Source of the DNA: Henckelia pumila
Lineage: Eukaryota; Streptophyta; Magnoliopsida; Lamiales; Gesneriaceae
Direction of reading: 5' to 3'
Length of the DNA: 64,000 nucleotides
Assembly (NCBI RefSeq): GCF_033568475.1
Contig: NC_133123.1
Coordinates: 24,414,622-24,478,621 of the forward strand
Part shown: in pieces, positions 11,861 to 22,722 of the stretch
How the letters are laid out: every line of letters begins with the position of its first letter
Position numbering within the stretch: the first letter of the stretch is position 1
The notes under the pieces: generated by a model
Databases searched by the model: none
The model's input: only the letters and a program-made list of their open reading frames with translations
Told to the model about the DNA's origin: nothing
Translations under genes and position numbers: made by a program

Positions 11861-13492
11861 TTAAGGATGTAAAGGAGCCGAGTTGGGCTCGAATTGCTTG
11901 ACAGAAATAATGGCTTGAGCTTAGCTCGTGCTCGATCCGAGCTTTTATCATAAGGCTTGAGCTCGGCTCGTTTTTTATATATCAAAGCTCGGGCTCTGCT
12001 CAAGCTCGACTCGTTTATCATATTAAACGAGTTTGGATCGAGTTCGGCTCGTTTTTAGGCTCGTTAGTGAGCTCGTTTTTGGGCTCGTTAACAAGGCTCG
12101 TTAAGGAAGCTCAAGCTCGTTAATTGAGCTCGTTAAGCAGGCTTGTTAGCAAGCTCGCTTTTAGGCTCGTTTTCTGGCTCGTCAGACATATAACAGAGCT
12201 CGAGTTTGATTTTTTCGATTATAATTTTTCGATCAAATTGACCATAACTTGATTTATAAGCTTATACCATGATCTAAAATTTCAACCTTCAACATTTCTC
12301 AATTCAAAAAATCCTCTAATTTTATTTATCAAAGTTTTCGATCTTTACGAATTTATAGCATCATTACTAACTGCTCAAGTCATGATATATCTTGAAATCT
12401 CCGAATTTATTATGGATCAAATTCTAGATGCAAATTTCAACCACAATCCATCGACTGTTTTCAATCTGTACAAGTTCAATGTGCAATATCCTATGCTATA
12501 TAGTACACAATTGTATTCATCATTCCAAAAATTTCACCACACAATCAAATAGTTAATAAACTCAAAATTCAAGCTTCGTTATTTTTTATATCTTTCAAAT
12601 AAATTCTGAAGCTCCCAAATAAAATCCTAAACCCAAGTTTCGAGCACTTACATTTGAAAAAAATCAACATTGTTAATGCTTATTTCACAAGTATATAAAA
12701 CTTTATTGTGTGGCTTAATTATTTTAATATATATATTTTTAGATTTAAAAAAATATATATTTATTTTAAAATATTTTTAAAAAACCAACACACTATTTAT
12801 TTTTTATAATAAGATATAAGCATTACTTGTGATACGATATGCCCGTATATAAAATATTATATTTAATGATATTATATAACTTTATTAAAATGTTGTGCAT
12901 ATATACATATATTGAGTTAACAAGTTTTAACTCAATAAATTTAATTTAGATATTTTCAGAACTTCTTTGAACTAAAATTTTTAATATCATTCATCTATCA
13001 CATATAGTTCTAATTCTCGTAAGAAATTTTAAATAAAATTTTTATTTCAAGTTCATAAAAAATATATTGATTGAATTGTCATTCATTAGTAATATTGCAC
13101 ATATAAATATTTTATTTATTGTGTTTTTAAGAGAATTTAATACAATGATTTCAAAGTTAAAATAAAAAATAGAAATTGTGGCTACATCCTATATATTGTA
13201 AATTCATATTTATTTCAACAAATATTTATGTTCTAATCATGTTATTTTCATCAATATTAATATTTTTTATTTGTTCACTCAAACTCAAACTAGATAAAGC
13301 CACATAAATTAAATAAACATATTCGTGAGCCTCTAAAACGAGCCAAGGCCAAGCTGAAGCTCGTGATCAACCTCCTAAACGAGCCGAACTCGAACCCATA
13401 CTTGCGAGCCTCCTAAACAAGCCGAGCCCGAGCTCGGGCTCCCGAGCCTATTAACAAACATGCTCGCGATCTCACGAGCCAAACATCCTTAA
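11861..13492. mobile_element. GCTCG-rich inverted-repeat element
   Basis: TTAAGGATGT at the left is mirrored by ACATCCTTAA at the right. Sub-terminal zones about 330 bp (left) and 170 bp (right) long are packed with GGCTCGTT/GAGCTCG motifs on the left and their complements on the right, around an AT-rich centre. About 100 bp of similar GGGCTCG sequence continues beyond the right end. No 8-bp duplication was found, so boundaries are approximate. The style resembles the hAT-type element at 5468-5929. No transposase is visible. Confidence 0.55.
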
Positions 13493-13565
13493 ATTCAAGA
13501 TCGGGCTCGTGAAAATTGTCGAGCTCAAAATCAAGCTTGGGCTCGACTCGATAAGCTTACCGAAC

Positions 13566-13775
13566 GAGTTTCTACCGAAACATGTAGGAGGAAACTCATA
13601 CGACTAGGAAAAAAATAATTTTAAAATCAATTATATATAATTATTTAAAATCGATTGTATACATAAATTTGTTATCATGTGACGTGAATTGCACATGGTT
13701 AGTTTCAACTTTCAATATTGCAATATTATTATACTTAAAAAAATGAAAAAAGTTTTATTACAATAATTTGAACTT
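13566..13775. repeat. Duplicated dirigent upstream flank (interrupted by the copia element)
   Basis: This block contains the ATTATATATAATTATTTAAAAT and GTTATCATGTGACGTGAATTGCACATGGTTAG motifs. It aligns with sequence upstream of the intact dirigent genes at 45550-45735 and about 56930-57135. The block continues after the retrotransposon (20144 onward), so the copia element landed inside a duplicated flank of the cluster. Confidence 0.7.
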
Positions 13776-14057
13776 TGTTGAAAATATATATAAATATATA
13801 TTATTATTTATTGTTTAATGTTGAAGGTTGAAAGTTGAAAATTGAGTTGTAAAATATTGAAAATTAGTGTGTGATGATGTAATTAATGATGTATTAATTT
13901 TTGACTAATCTCCAATTGAGATCTATAAATAGGTCTCTCCATTTGTGTAGAAAAACACAATTGTGAAGAGAGAAAAATTTTATAAAGTGTAGAATTTGAT
14001 AAATTTTGAGTTTTTGAGTTTTTACTTTTTACCGTAAATTTTTACTTTTTCACAACA
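13776..14057 (+). repeat. 5' LTR of copia element
   Basis: Starts TGTTGAAAAT and ends CACAACA, giving the canonical TG...CA. It contains a TATA box CTATAAATAGG (TATAAATA at 13924-13931), expected to drive the genomic RNA. It differs from the 3' LTR by T versus G in ATTGTTTAATG and by G versus T in AATTTTTGACTA. Confidence 0.95.
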
Positions 14058-14072
14058 CGTTATCAGCACGAT
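14058..14072 (+). promoter_or_regulatory. Primer-binding site, non-iMet type
   Basis: Immediately after the LTR comes CGTTATCAGCACGAT, not the TGGTATCAGAGC typical of initiator-tRNA-Met priming. Its complement, ATCGTGCTGATAACG, resembles the anticodon arm of a plant tRNA-Ile as I remember it. This suggests priming by an internal or half-tRNA fragment, as is known for Drosophila copia. The position is solid; the primer identity is inference. Confidence 0.7.
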
Positions 14073-14309
14073 CGCTCGAAGGTTCTCTATATTTTCCGAC
14101 GCTCCAAAATACAAGAAGAAGTCAAAAATATTCAACAAGTAAGAATTTTTATTTTACTGTTTATATATTTTTATTGTGTATATATTAATATATTATATCA
14201 TGTTATGAAAAAATAAGTTTTTTTTAAAACTTGTTATAAATCCTGGGAGGATGTTAAGACGACATCCCACACTCCCGGTAAGGGATACGACAAGTATAAA
14301 AGCCTCTAA

Positions 14310-14640
14310 GGTTTTTAAACAATAACGTGATATATATTTATTATGTATATATATTAACTATATTAATATATAATTTCATGTTATTATATAAAAGGTTGTC
14401 TATGACACTGACCTTATAATAACGTGATATGATATATATTATTGTGTATTTATATACTAACCATATTTGTATAATCTCATGTTATTATATAAAAGGTTGT
14501 CTACGACACCGATCTTATAATAATGTGATATGATATACTATACCTGACTTTATACTAACTATATTGGTATAATTTCACAACATTATATAAAAGGCTGTCT
14601 ACGACACTGACCTTATAATAATGTGATATGATATACATAA
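14310..14640 (+). repeat. ~100-bp tandem repeat in copia leader
   Basis: GG(T/C)TGTCTA(T/C)GACAC recurs at 14394, 14495 and 14593. Each copy is followed by an (A/C)TTATAATAA(C/T)GTGATATGATATA segment. The repeat lies between the primer-binding site and gag, in the untranslated leader. Its function is unknown; packaging or RNA-structure roles are conceivable. Confidence 0.85.
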
Positions 14641-15053
14641 TTATTTAATTATGATTATCATTATATGCATTACATGATTATCACGAATTTTTATTCAACA
14701 CATACTCAATTTTTTCTTTACCCCCAACGGTCACAAACGGTAACAAAACGGCTAGTTTTTGCCCTATAAATATGTTCACTCAAACTCATTTTCAATCACA
14801 CCAAATTCATTCTTTCTCTCAAAATATTTTATCCTCGGTTTTTTCGAAGATGGAGATGATGACATTTATAAGGATATTTTTCATAACGACTATGATCATC
14901 ATGCTCACGAGTCTTTTACTCACCAGCGATTTTCCAACACATATTTTTTCTCTATTTGTATACGCACTTGTAATTTACGTTCTTCCATTATTTTGTATTG
15001 TCATATTTATGGAAATTAACTAATAAAATGCATTGTTATTTTCTAGTACCACC

Positions 15054-16093
15054 ATGTCGAACTTGGCGAAACTCGAATTCATTGCACTTGATATAACCGG
15101 AAAGAATTATATGCCATGGACCCTCGATGTAGAAATGCATCTCGAGTCATTGGGTCTTAACGAAACTATCAAAGAAAATAACATATCATCCTCACAAGAT
15201 AAAGCAAAAGCGATGATATTTTTACGCAGACATCTTGATGAGGGGTTGAAATGTGAATATTTGACCGAAAAGACCCAATGATTTTGTGGAAAGGGTTAAA
15301 AGAACGTTTTGAGCATATACGGGAAGTTATACTTCCGACCGCACGAGATGAATGGAATACTTTAAGATTCCAAGATTTTAAAAAGGTGAGTGATTATAAT
15401 TCTGCGATGTATCGAATTGTCTCACAGCTGAAATTTTGTGGGCATAATATTACTGAGATGGAAATGCTTGAAAAGACATTTTCCACATTCCACGCATCAA
15501 ATATAACTCTACAACAGCAATATAGAGTGCGTGGATTTTCAAGATACTCAGAACTCATCGCATGTTTACTCGTGGCGGAAAAGAATAATGAATTGCTCAT
15601 GAGAAATCATCAGTCCAGACCTACTGGTTCAACGGCATTTCCTGAAGCAAATGTCGTAAGTAAAAATGAAAACCAAAATCAAAGATATAGACAAGATTTT
15701 GGTCGAGGTCGTGGACGAGGACGTGGGCGTGGACGTGGGCGTAGAAATGATCGCGGTCGTGGTCGAGGCCGTGGATTTGAAAATAAAAGAGATAGTTATT
15801 TCAATAACTCATCTCAAAGGAACGTCACGAACCACCCACAAAAGAGGCAGCATGATAATACGGGTGAAAATGAAAATCATCCAAAAAGAACTGAGAGTGT
15901 TTGTTATAGATGTGGCACTCCAGGACATTGGTCAAGAACTTGTCGAGCCCCTGAGCATCTGTGTAAGCTCTATAAAGATTCAATAAAGGGGAAAGAAAAA
16001 GAGACCAATTTTACTGAAAACATTGACCATGCAAGTGGTTCAATGAATTTAGATGCTGCCTACTTTTTGAATGATTTCGAAGATATTGATTAA
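15054..16093 (+). pseudogene. gag: copia gag, split by a 1-nt frameshift
   Basis: Capsid/nucleocapsid gene of the retrotransposon. The ATG at 15054 follows ACCACC and opens MSNLAKLEFIALDITGKNY, typical of plant copia Gag. The first frame ends at a TGA (15279-15281) just after LTEKTQ. The family's DP-x-x-LW motif continues in another frame from about 15272, so one base appears to be missing near 15270. The rest is intact: a UBN2-like Gag core, an RG-rich basic tract (15705-15780), and one CCHC zinc knuckle, CYRCGTPGHWSRTC (15900-15941), which binds RNA in the virus-like particle. The stop is at 16091-16093. Without frameshifting the element would lack full-length Gag and depend on relatives. 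Confidence 0.9.
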
Positions 16094-16219
16094 ATGTACT
16101 GGTGGGAAAAGAATGTAACAATGTAATTTTTATTTTATAAAACATATTATATTTTGCATTTATTGTTTGCATGTATCTTTCTTAATTCATTTTATTGCAT
16201 ATTGTTTTTGAAGATCATT

Positions 16220-19200
16220 ATGGAAAATGCTATGATCAAAGATGGAAATAATGCACTGGAAGTTTGCATACCAGATAGTGGTACAACGCACACTATCCTC
16301 AGAAATGAAAAATATTTCTTGGAATTAAAACCAACAAAAACAATGGTGAATACAATATCAGGTCCTGTAGACTTGATTGAAGGATGTGGCAAAGCACAAT
16401 TTTTGTTACCTAATGGTACAAAATTTTTGATAAATAGTGCTTTATATTCACCACGATCACAAAGAAATTTGTTGAGTTTTAATGATATATATTCTCATGG
16501 TTATGATACGGAAACAATAACCGAAGGAAATGAAAAATATATGTGTCTTACTACATATAAATCAGGAAAGAAATATGTAGTTGAGAAATTATCAATGCTC
16601 CCTACTGGATTGCATTATACACATATAAGTCCAATCGAATCAAATATGGTTATTGGAAATTCTTCAATACTAACAAATTGGCATGATCGATTGGGACATC
16701 CTGGTTCAATAATGATGCGAAGGATTATAGAAAATACAAGTGGTCATCCACTGAAAGACCAGAAGATCTTTCAGAATAATAAGTTTCAGTGTAAGGCATG
16801 TTCTCTGGGGAAACTTATTATAAGACCATCACCAGCTAAAATCCAAAAGGAATCACCCATATTTCTTGAACGTATTCAAGGTGATATTTGTGGGCCAATT
16901 CATCCACCATGTGGACCATTTCGATACTTTATGGTATTGATCGATGCCTCTAGCAGATGGTCACATGTATGTTTATTGTCCACTCGGAATGTGGCATTTG
17001 CAAAATTGATGGCTCAAATAATAAAATTGCGGAATCAATTTCCCGAATATACGATCAAGAAAATAAGACTTGATAATGCTGGAGAATTTACTTCCCAGAC
17101 TTTTAACGACTATTGTATGTCGATGGGAATTACTGTTGAACATCCTGTAGCTCATGTTCATACACAAAATGGATTAGCTGAATCATTGATTAAACGTCTG
17201 CAGTTGATTGCTAGACCAATGATTATGAGAACGAAACTCTCTATTTCTATATGGGGACATGCAATTTTACATGCTGCTGCATTGATTCGCATCAGGCCAA
17301 GTGCATATCATAAACACTCCCCATTGCAGCTTGTATTTGGCAAAGAACCAGATATTTCTCATTTGAGAATTTTTGGATGTATGGTATATGTGCCTATTGC
17401 ACCACCTCAAAGAACAAAAATGGGACCTCAAAGAAAGAATGGTATTTATATCGGCTATGATAGTCCATCAATCATTAGATATCTTGAGGCTCAGACAGGC
17501 GATGTGTTTACAGCACGGTTTGCTGATTGTCATTTTGATGAAAATAACTTCCCAATGTTAGGGGGAGAAAAGAAACACATCGAAAAAGAAATCACATGGT
17601 ATGTACCATCATTATTATATTTGGATCCTAGAACTAAACAATGTGATAAAGATGTACAGCAAATTGTGCATTTGCAAAGAATAGCAAATCAAATGCCAGA
17701 TGCATTTGCAGACACAAAAGGGGTAACAAAATCATATATACCTGCTGTAAATGCCCCTGCTCGAGTTGAAATTCCAAAAAAACAAAATGAAGACATTCAT
17801 GATGTCATAAAACGCCTGAAGCGTGGAAGGCCAATCGGTTCAAAGGATAAAAATCCTCGAAAAAGAAAATACATAGAGAAAAATGATGATCAGAAAATAG
17901 AAAATGGTGTTCCAGAAGAAACACACGATGATGAAAATATTTTGTCAGAACCACAAACTGACGAGAATCATGAAATCTCTATCAATTATATTAATACTGG
18001 AAAAATATGGAACCGAAAGAATGTACAAGATATTGATGAGATATTTTCGTACAATGTGGCATGTGACATCGTAAATGAAGATAATGAACCAAAATTTTTT
18101 GGTGAATGCAAAACTCGAAAGGATTGGTCAAAATGGAAAGATGCCATCCAGGTTGAATTAAATTCGCTAAATAAACGTAGTGTTTTTGGACCTATAGTCC
18201 TTACACCTAAAGGTGTTAAACCTGTTGGGTACAAATGTGTTTTTATTCGAAAGAGAAATGAGAAAAATGAAATAGTGAGATATAAAGCTCGACTTGTTGC
18301 ACAAGGTTTTTCTCAAAGACCTGGAATTGATTATGAAGAAACATATTCTCCTGTTATGGATGCAATTACGTTTCGGTATTTGATCAGTTTAGCAGTGTCT
18401 GAAAACTTGGACATGCGTCTAATGGATGTTGTTACAGCTTATTTATACGGATCACTTGATAGTGATATATACATGAAAATCCCTGAAGGATTTAAGATGC
18501 TAGAAGCACAAAATTCAGAACCTAGAGAATTTTATTCTGTGAAATTACAAAGATCATTGTATGGGTTAAAGCAATCCGGCCGAATGTGGTATAATCGGCT
18601 TAGTGAACACTTGATGAAAAAGGGATATGTAAATGATCCAATATGCCCTTGTGTTTTCATCAAGAAAACAACATCGGGATGCGTGATTATTGCTGTATAT
18701 GTTGATGATTTAAACATCATTGGAACGAATAAAGAAATTCAAGAAGTGATGTTTTACTTGAAGGAAGAATTTGAAATGAAAGACCTTGGAAAAACCAAGT
18801 ATTGTCTTGGTTTACAAATTGAACAAAAAGAATGTGGAATTTTTGTTCACCAGTCTAATTATACAGAGAAGGTCCTTAAACGTTTCAATATGGATCAATC
18901 AAATCCTTTAAGTACTCCAATGGTTGTCAGATCATTGAATATAGAAAAGGATCCATTTCGTCCATGTGAAGATGATGAAGTTGTTCTTGGTCCTGAAGTA
19001 CCATATCTAAGTGTCATTGGTGCCCTTATGTATCTTGCAAATTGCACTAGACCAGACATATCTTTTGCAGTAAATTTATTGGCAAGATTCAGTTCATGTC
19101 CAACGAAGAGGCACTGGAACGGAATTAAACATATATTCCGTTATTTACGAGGAACGACGGATTTGGGACTTTTGTATCCAAAAGATACAAATCAGAGAAT

Positions 19201-19696
19201 AATTGGTTATGCTGATGCTGGATACTTATCTGATCCACATAAGGCACGTTCCCAAACCGGATATGTATTTACTCGTGGAGGCACTGCAATCTCTTGGCGA
19301 TCACAGAAACAAACACTTGTTACAACTTCATCAAATCATGCCGAGATTATTGCACTACATGAAGCAAGCCGTGAATGTGTCTGGCTTAAATCAATGACTC
19401 GGCATATCCAAACTTCTTGCGGATTATCAGTGGACAAGAATCCAATCACACTGTATGAAGATAATGCCGCATGTGTTGCCCAAATGAAAGAAGGATACAT
19501 CAAAAGTGACAGAACTAAACATATTCCTCCTAAATTCTTTGCATACACTCAAGAGCTAGAGAAGAATAAAGATATTGATATCTGTTACATTCAATCAAGT
19601 GAGAACTCATCCGATCTCTTCACAAAGGCACTTCCCACGGCGATATTCAGAAAACACATTTATAATATTGGGATGCGCAATCTACGAAATATGTGA
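16220..19696 (+). CDS. pol: copia Pol polyprotein (protease, integrase, reverse transcriptase, RNase H)
   Basis: An 1158-residue uninterrupted frame from the ATG at 16220; the frame stays open upstream to about 16127, but without another ATG. Domains in order: aspartic protease with DSGTTHTIL near residue 19; GAG-pre-integrase zinc region (WHDRLGHPG ... CKAC); integrase core with GDICGP, RLDNAGEF and NGLAESLIK as the DDE residues; reverse transcriptase with VRYKARLVAQGF, TAYLYG, SLYGLKQSGR and the YVDD catalytic box; RNase H with YADAGYLSD, the SSNHAEIIAL segment, EDNAACV and DRTKHI. Length and order match full plant copia Pol. It is in the same reading phase as the 3' part of gag, separated by two stops and 126 bp, so gag and pol are separate frames. 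All catalytic residues I looked for are present, so the polyprotein is potentially active. Confidence 0.96.
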   Translation: MENAMIKDGNNALEVCIPDSGTTHTILRNEKYFLELKPTKTMVNTISGPVDLIEGCGKAQFLLPNGTKFLINSALYSPRSQRNLLSFNDIYSHGYDTETITEGNEKYMCLTTYKSGKKYVVEKLSMLPTGLHYTHISPIESNMVIGNSSILTNWHDRLGHPGSIMMRRIIENTSGHPLKDQKIFQNNKFQCKACSLGKLIIRPSPAKIQKESPIFLERIQGDICGPIHPPCGPFRYFMVLIDASSRWSHVCLLSTRNVAFAKLMAQIIKLRNQFPEYTIKKIRLDNAGEFTSQTFNDYCMSMGITVEHPVAHVHTQNGLAESLIKRLQLIARPMIMRTKLSISIWGHAILHAAALIRIRPSAYHKHSPLQLVFGKEPDISHLRIFGCMVYVPIAPPQRTKMGPQRKNGIYIGYDSPSIIRYLEAQTGDVFTARFADCHFDENNFPMLGGEKKHIEKEITWYVPSLLYLDPRTKQCDKDVQQIVHLQRIANQMPDAFADTKGVTKSYIPAVNAPARVEIPKKQNEDIHDVIKRLKRGRPIGSKDKNPRKRKYIEKNDDQKIENGVPEETHDDENILSEPQTDENHEISINYINTGKIWNRKNVQDIDEIFSYNVACDIVNEDNEPKFFGECKTRKDWSKWKDAIQVELNSLNKRSVFGPIVLTPKGVKPVGYKCVFIRKRNEKNEIVRYKARLVAQGFSQRPGIDYEETYSPVMDAITFRYLISLAVSENLDMRLMDVVTAYLYGSLDSDIYMKIPEGFKMLEAQNSEPREFYSVKLQRSLYGLKQSGRMWYNRLSEHLMKKGYVNDPICPCVFIKKTTSGCVIIAVYVDDLNIIGTNKEIQEVMFYLKEEFEMKDLGKTKYCLGLQIEQKECGIFVHQSNYTEKVLKRFNMDQSNPLSTPMVVRSLNIEKDPFRPCEDDEVVLGPEVPYLSVIGALMYLANCTRPDISFAVNLLARFSSCPTKRHWNGIKHIFRYLRGTTDLGLLYPKDTNQRIIGYADAGYLSDPHKARSQTGYVFTRGGTAISWRSQKQTLVTTSSNHAEIIALHEASRECVWLKSMTRHIQTSCGLSVDKNPITLYEDNAACVAQMKEGYIKSDRTKHIPPKFFAYTQELEKNKDIDICYIQSSENSSDLFTKALPTAIFRKHIYNIGMRNLRNM

Positions 19697-19852
19697 AGAA
19701 TCATTCATGTTGACATCAGGGAGAGTTTACGTGGCTGCACTCTTTTTTCCTTACTATGGTTTTTGTCCCAATGGGTTTTTCCTAGTAAGGTTTTTAACGA
19801 GGCAGTATACAACACGTAATGGAGATAGTCATTCTATCATGATCATCATCAC

Positions 19853-19861
19853 AAGGGGGAG
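19853..19861 (+). promoter_or_regulatory. Polypurine tract of copia element
   Basis: AAGGGGGAG directly abuts the 3' LTR. It is the expected plus-strand primer site for reverse transcription. Confidence 0.9.
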
Positions 19862-20143
19862 TGTTGAAAATATATATAAATATATATTATTATTTATTGT
19901 TGAATGTTGAAGGTTGAAAGTTGAAAATTGAGTTGTAAAATATTGAAAATTAGTGTGTGATGATGTAATTAATGATGTATTAATTTTTTACTAATCTCCA
20001 ATTGAGATCTATAAATAGGTCTCTCCATTTGTGTAGAAAAACACAATTGTGAAGAGAGAAAAATTTTATAAAGTGTAGAATTTGATAAATTTTGAGTTTT
20101 TGAGTTTTTACTTTTTACCGTAAATTTTTACTTTTTCACAACA
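19862..20143 (+). repeat. 3' LTR of copia element
   Basis: 282 bp, TGTTGAAAAT...CACAACA, with the same TATA box (TATAAATA at 20010-20017). It differs from the 5' LTR at two positions by eye and is followed by the AACTT duplication. Confidence 0.95.
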
Positions 20144-20423
20144 AACTTCAGTTATTTTATTATTTTTATATGGATACGCTACTTCCACGTAAATACTTTA
20201 ATTTATCGGACATTCCTAACGTATTCGATAGGCGAGAATAAACGAAATGGTACTGAAGAGTTATCTAGAGCACTCGTGCAATACATCCGGCCGTTGGATA
20301 ATCCATGTTTTTTTTTGTTTATTTTAATATAATACTACTAATTCACGTTTTTTAAATAGTGAAATATTAAAGTATAAAATAATCCCATATAAATTTATGA
20401 CATATGCATAGGTTTGTTATGCG

Positions 20424-20645
20424 TAGGGGTGGGTTTTCGGTATACCGTATAAAAAATATTAGTATGAAAAAAATTTATACCGATATCGATATCGAAATTC
20501 CGAAATTTTTGTATAGAAAAAATTCATACTCGTACCGTATAGATATCGAAAAAAAATTCGACATACCAAAAAAATGTTTATATATCGAAAAACTTTCGGT
20601 ACGATATCCAAAAAGTCGATATTTTGGTTCGGTATCTCAGCTCTA
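20424..20645. mobile_element. hAT-type MITE (family 1)
   Basis: The 222-bp element begins TAGGGGTGGGTTTTCGGTAT and ends ...GGTATCTCAGCTCTA. Flanks are GTTATGCG (20416-20423) and GTTATGTG (20646-20653). The duplicated copy B has the empty target GTTATGTG once at 36845-36852, confirming the insertion. The interior is full of CGATATCG-like palindromic motifs. It is a sibling of 23997-24219. Confidence 0.92.
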
Positions 20646-21018
20646 GTTATGTGTAATGAAATGCTAGTGTGTGTATATGTATGTATATTTGGAAAATTTG
20701 TCAAATTAAATTCGTCATGTACGTATATGTTGACCAATCGCTGGTTTCGTTACTTTAATTAGTTAAAATTTGGTCTTCTTGTTATTTTCTTTATGAATTT
20801 TTTTTGTATTATTTTAGGCATAGTGAAGATGTGGTACCGGACACAACTGAAATAAATGAAAGAAGAAACAGTGAAGAATGGATCAAATTATTATTTTCCA
20901 AAAGCAGCGGATATAATATTATACTATCTACGTGACGCATTATGTGTAAAATATAATGTACAGAAAATAAGAGATAATGGGAGAACATAAGTCATGAGAT
21001 GAAAAATTGGATTTAGCT

Positions 21019-21619
21019 TAGGGATGACAACGGGGTGGGTTTGGGCAAACTCGAGACCCGCCCCGCCAACCTGTGGACCCGCCCCGCCCCGTGGACCCGG
21101 CGGATCAAATCCGGGTTAGACCCGTTGAACCCGTCAAATTAAATATAATTTAAATTTTATTAAATAAAAAATTAAATAAGTTAAAAAATTAACAAATCAT
21201 CATTAAATTTATTTTTAAAATTTATATTAATAATATTTAGGACAAAAAAATATTCCTACAAATTAAAATATATCATTTTTTATTTAATTAATAATTAATA
21301 ACAAAAAAATTCATTATAATATTTTTGGATTTAAATAATTTTAATATCATAATATATTAAAATTATTTAAATCCAAAAATATTATAAACTCAAATTAGGG
21401 ATACAATATTAATTATGTAATATGAATAATATAATTATATATTATTAATATATATACATGTATATTTTGTATTTATATTAAAGTATATTTAATATATATA
21501 TTTTTGGCAGGGCGGGTCCGACCAAACTCGGGACCCGCCCCGGACCCGCCTATGGACCCGCTTGGCCGGGTCGGGTTCAATGCGGGACCGAGTTTAGACC
21601 CGACCCATTGTCATCCCTA
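21019..21619. mobile_element. hAT-type non-autonomous element, GC-rich ends
   Basis: Begins TAGGGATGACAACGGGGTGG and ends with its near-complement CCCATTGTCATCCCTA. It is flanked by perfect 8-bp repeats ATTTAGCT (21011-21018 and 21620-21627). Sub-terminal zones are rich in GGACCCGCC motifs and the centre is AT-rich. No transposase. Confidence 0.92.
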
Positions 21620-21627
21620 ATTTAGCT

Positions 21628-22722
21628 AGAATGGTTCATGAATATTACGATATTTTCAATTGTTTTTATCAGTCAATAAAATTGAAGAGTATTTTAGTCT
21701 ACACACATAAATTACTAAATCAGTTTTTATATAGGATGGAGGCTTTATTAAATGGTAAAAATAGTGGTCGGTGACACATTAATGTCGTAGCTTACTATGT
21801 TTCCTGTAGTCAAGTCAAGTCTAAGTAGTTTGTTACAAATAACAAGAAATCAATTTCTTGAGCTATTTATATTTGGACGTATAACCGCAAAGGACAACTA
21901 TATATATATATATTTATTTGAGTACAAATTACATCGAATATCGAAATTACATCATACTATGACACTAAATAGTGAAATTTGCGAGCACAATCGACGGAAC
22001 TTGAGCATGGACTCGAGACGTGCTTGTCTCGAACAAAGAAATTTTGGTTATATATATTTTCTCTCATACAATTTTGGTTATCTATACAATTTAACTATTT
22101 GCGATTTTAGTATTACATATATGTCCTCAAATTTCAATTTTAATTTTGCTGAAAATTTTAGTCGTTTTTTCTAGGAGAGTATTGATGTGACAAAATTCAA
22201 GTAGATATTTAAATCCATGCCATCTAAAACAAGTCAAACATTTTTCAATAGAAATTGTAGTAAATATCAAATACACCTGAGTCTATATATGTCATTTGAA
22301 GTTCATTTTTCATAATCTTTTTCAAATCAAATTCATCGATCCAAGTAGTAGTGTATGTACAGATTTTGCCATTTAGACTGACCCCTCCCACGATATTGTA
22401 TAAATTGAAAATTGTAACAAAACCAGAAAGATGTAACTAATTTCTTTTATCATGCATGCATGACTATGCTTCGTCATATCGCATACGATAAAGGACGTAA
22501 CATTAACATATGAAGATTTTTTCAACTTTTATTTTTCTAAATGAAAATGCGATATTTTTTCGTTTCATTCACTAAATTACAAGCATTCATGAACATGCAC
22601 AAGATTATTAGAAAATCATTAGGAACAATATAATATTAAAATCTTCATTATTTATATATTATGCAATGCATGCATGTTATATATCTTATACCAAGCAACA
22701 ATGATGATAATACTGCCCCTGC
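21628..22722. other. 3' flank of dirigent gene A, duplicated
   Basis: Non-coding sequence aligning with 37140-38312. It includes the empty site for the MULE-type MITE of copy B near 21866-21874. Open frames here have no recognisable motifs. Confidence 0.6.

Larger units (their letters stand above)
13776..20143 (+). mobile_element. Ty1/copia LTR retrotransposon, young, nearly intact
   Basis: The 6368-bp element has 282-bp LTRs (13776-14057 and 19862-20143) and is flanked by the perfect 5-bp duplication AACTT (13771-13775 and 20144-20148). Order: 5' LTR, primer-binding site, ~1-kb leader, gag, pol (protease, integrase, reverse transcriptase, RNase H), polypurine tract, 3' LTR. Integrase before reverse transcriptase defines copia. 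I count two substitutions between the LTRs, so insertion is recent. The only clear lesion is a 1-nt deletion in gag. Confidence 0.97.

Noticed and set aside
14759..15023. Two overlapping open frames in the copia leader
   Set aside because: They lie between the primer-binding site and gag, have no recognisable motif and are best read as untranslated leader.
15666..15986. Frame with VDVGVEMIAVVVEA inside gag
   Set aside because: A shadow of the RG-rich region in another phase.
20404..20762. Overlapping frames on both strands near the hAT-type MITE
   Set aside because: They are created by the palindromic repeat and cross its boundaries; the paralogous copy B has no such frame.
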